Positions 62,762 through 64,000 of a DNA stretch of 64,000 nucleotides are shown one piece after another (position 1 is the first letter of the stretch; every line of letters starts with the position of its first letter). The DNA is taken from the NCBI GenBank assembly GCA_013433145.1, contig CM024180.1:5088001-5152000 (forward strand), read 5' to 3'. Below the pieces are notes generated by a model. That model saw nothing but the letters and a program-made list of their open reading frames with translations. It was not told the origin of the DNA and made no database searches. Both the position numbers and the translations under genes were made by a program. This DNA is from Ascaris suum (lineage: Eukaryota > Nematoda > Chromadorea > Rhabditida > Ascarididae).

Positions 62762-62769
62762 CTTTTATA
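62762..62769 (-). promoter_or_regulatory. TATA box of SXP/RAL-2 gene B
   Basis: The minus strand reads GCTATAAAAGG, a consensus TATA box, about 105 nt upstream of the ATG. It predicts transcription start near 62735 and a 5' leader of about 75-80 nt. A strong TATA box fits a highly expressed, stage-regulated secretory gene (inference). Confidence 0.7.
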
Positions 62770-62779
62770 GCGCATTATA

Positions 62780-64000
62780 GAAGAGAGGCGTTACACCACA
62801 TCCGAACGCACTTTCTCGAAACACGTGTAGCATAAGGACTACTTTTTTGTCAAACGTTGAATTTTTCGGTAGGGAGATGAATTGTTGCGGTTCCACGATT
62901 ACGGAGATGTTGATGGCAAAATGCGTAACTGATTGGTGCAAATCGATGACGTTTTTATTGATCAACAACAAATGACGAATCCCGAAATACCCGAGGCCGA
63001 GAGTGAAATTTCGAAATGAGAACAAACTGATGGCAGGTGACTACAAAGGTGATTACGAGTCGAATGCAAAACGGGTGCTTCTCGGGCTTCTGTGGTTACC
63101 AGTAATATACCTCAGCGTGGAGTGAGGACTCTCTGGTAATGCAGAAGATAAACAGTAGTGGCAACGCTCCTGCCCTACTGATTTACAACTTACTAAGTCT
63201 TGCTTAGTACATGCCATACCCATTAGACATCACATGAATCGAAGCAGCCAACGAACGCTTAGTTGAATATTGACCACTTAAGGTCCAACCGGAAAGTATG
63301 AAGGCTCTGAAGTGCAAGATTATGAAGCTTTTGTTATTACATCCGGTAATGTAATCTCATAGAGATGCATACTGGTATAGCAGCGAGAGCAGCAAGCCCA
63401 TTGGCAAAGTGGATTGCTTGAATAGGGAGCAATGGGCTTCAAAAACGACTGTATTACAGTACCAAGATGTCGCAGATAGGTGTTGAAAAAGGTATATATT
63501 TAGGTTTGAGCTCGTTCGACTGGTTTCGGTCACGTCTAGCCTCTGCTTCAATAATTTATTTGTTATTGGTTATCCTTTAATATCTTTTGTCCTATGCATC
63601 TCCTCGCACTGCCTACATGTTATCGTCCTCTGCATTACGTGTTTCATTGTTTCTCTCATTGAATTTCTCCCTGCATTATGGTAGATTAAAAAAGTTCAGT
63701 TTGTTTACCGAATTATTTGATAGAGGTTGTCTTGATGCCAATCGTATTATATTTTCTCGTTCGTAATGGTGCAATGGTCACCAACTTCTAAATGGCGTCT
63801 TCTTCGGCAGATGGCTTGTCCTTATAGTTAAACATCGATAAATGCCGGCGTTGATGACTGCCTAAGGTGTGAGCTTAATTAACAGGTTAATTGAAGAGGT
63901 TCATCGAGTCCAGGTTCAGTTTCTAACATAAATCTCACATACAATTCCGAATAAAACCACACAGTTCAAATGGTCGAATAGTATGATGTCTTCTAAATTT
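62780..64000. other. non-coding stretch at the right end
   Basis: Upstream of SXP/RAL-2 gene B. Only short chance frames on both strands; no exon, RNA gene or repeat could be assigned. Confidence 0.55.

Overview
This 64 kb window is nuclear DNA from a nematode. It is AT-rich, coding sequence is sparse, genes have short exons and introns of about 0.3-2.3 kb, and acceptors are mostly of the T-rich TTTAG/TTTCAG type. It carries two members of the SXP/RAL-2 (DUF148) secreted family, which is essentially nematode-specific. Low gene density, long introns and DUF148 expansion suggest a parasitic clade V worm (strongylid or hookworm-like). That placement is inference. There are no bacterial features, operons or CRISPR arrays.

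Layout. Positions 1-7 kb hold no gene I can support: two (TA)n arrays, one beside a tRNA-like sequence, and a GC-rich block. Positions 7.0-8.9 kb and 14.7-16.9 kb (+) hold two tandem achaete-scute-type bHLH paralogs of 148 and 146 residues. Each has one phase-0 intron at the same codon, and both share a GGGCGTGGTC element and a TATA-like box at nearly the same distance from the start codon. Positions 17-39 kb are mostly non-coding. They hold (TA)n and other simple repeats, a 44-nt foldback, and one likely secreted-peptide exon on the minus strand near 24 kb with an acidic pro-region and an RKRK site. Positions 39.1-46.5 kb (+) hold eight exons that join in frame into about 355 residues of a kainate/AMPA-type glutamate receptor amino-terminal domain. 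I could not find the ligand-binding and pore exons. Positions 50.2-51.8 kb and 60.8-62.7 kb (-) hold two SXP/RAL-2 genes with the same three-exon structure. Between them, near 59.9 kb, lies a 60-nt pre-miRNA-like hairpin.

The bHLH genes should act in neuronal or pharyngeal cell-fate transcription, the receptor in glutamate signalling, and the SXP/RAL-2 proteins outside the cell. Nothing links these groups functionally beyond being neighbours. All gene models were assembled by eye from reading frames, splice signals and phase; none was checked against transcripts.
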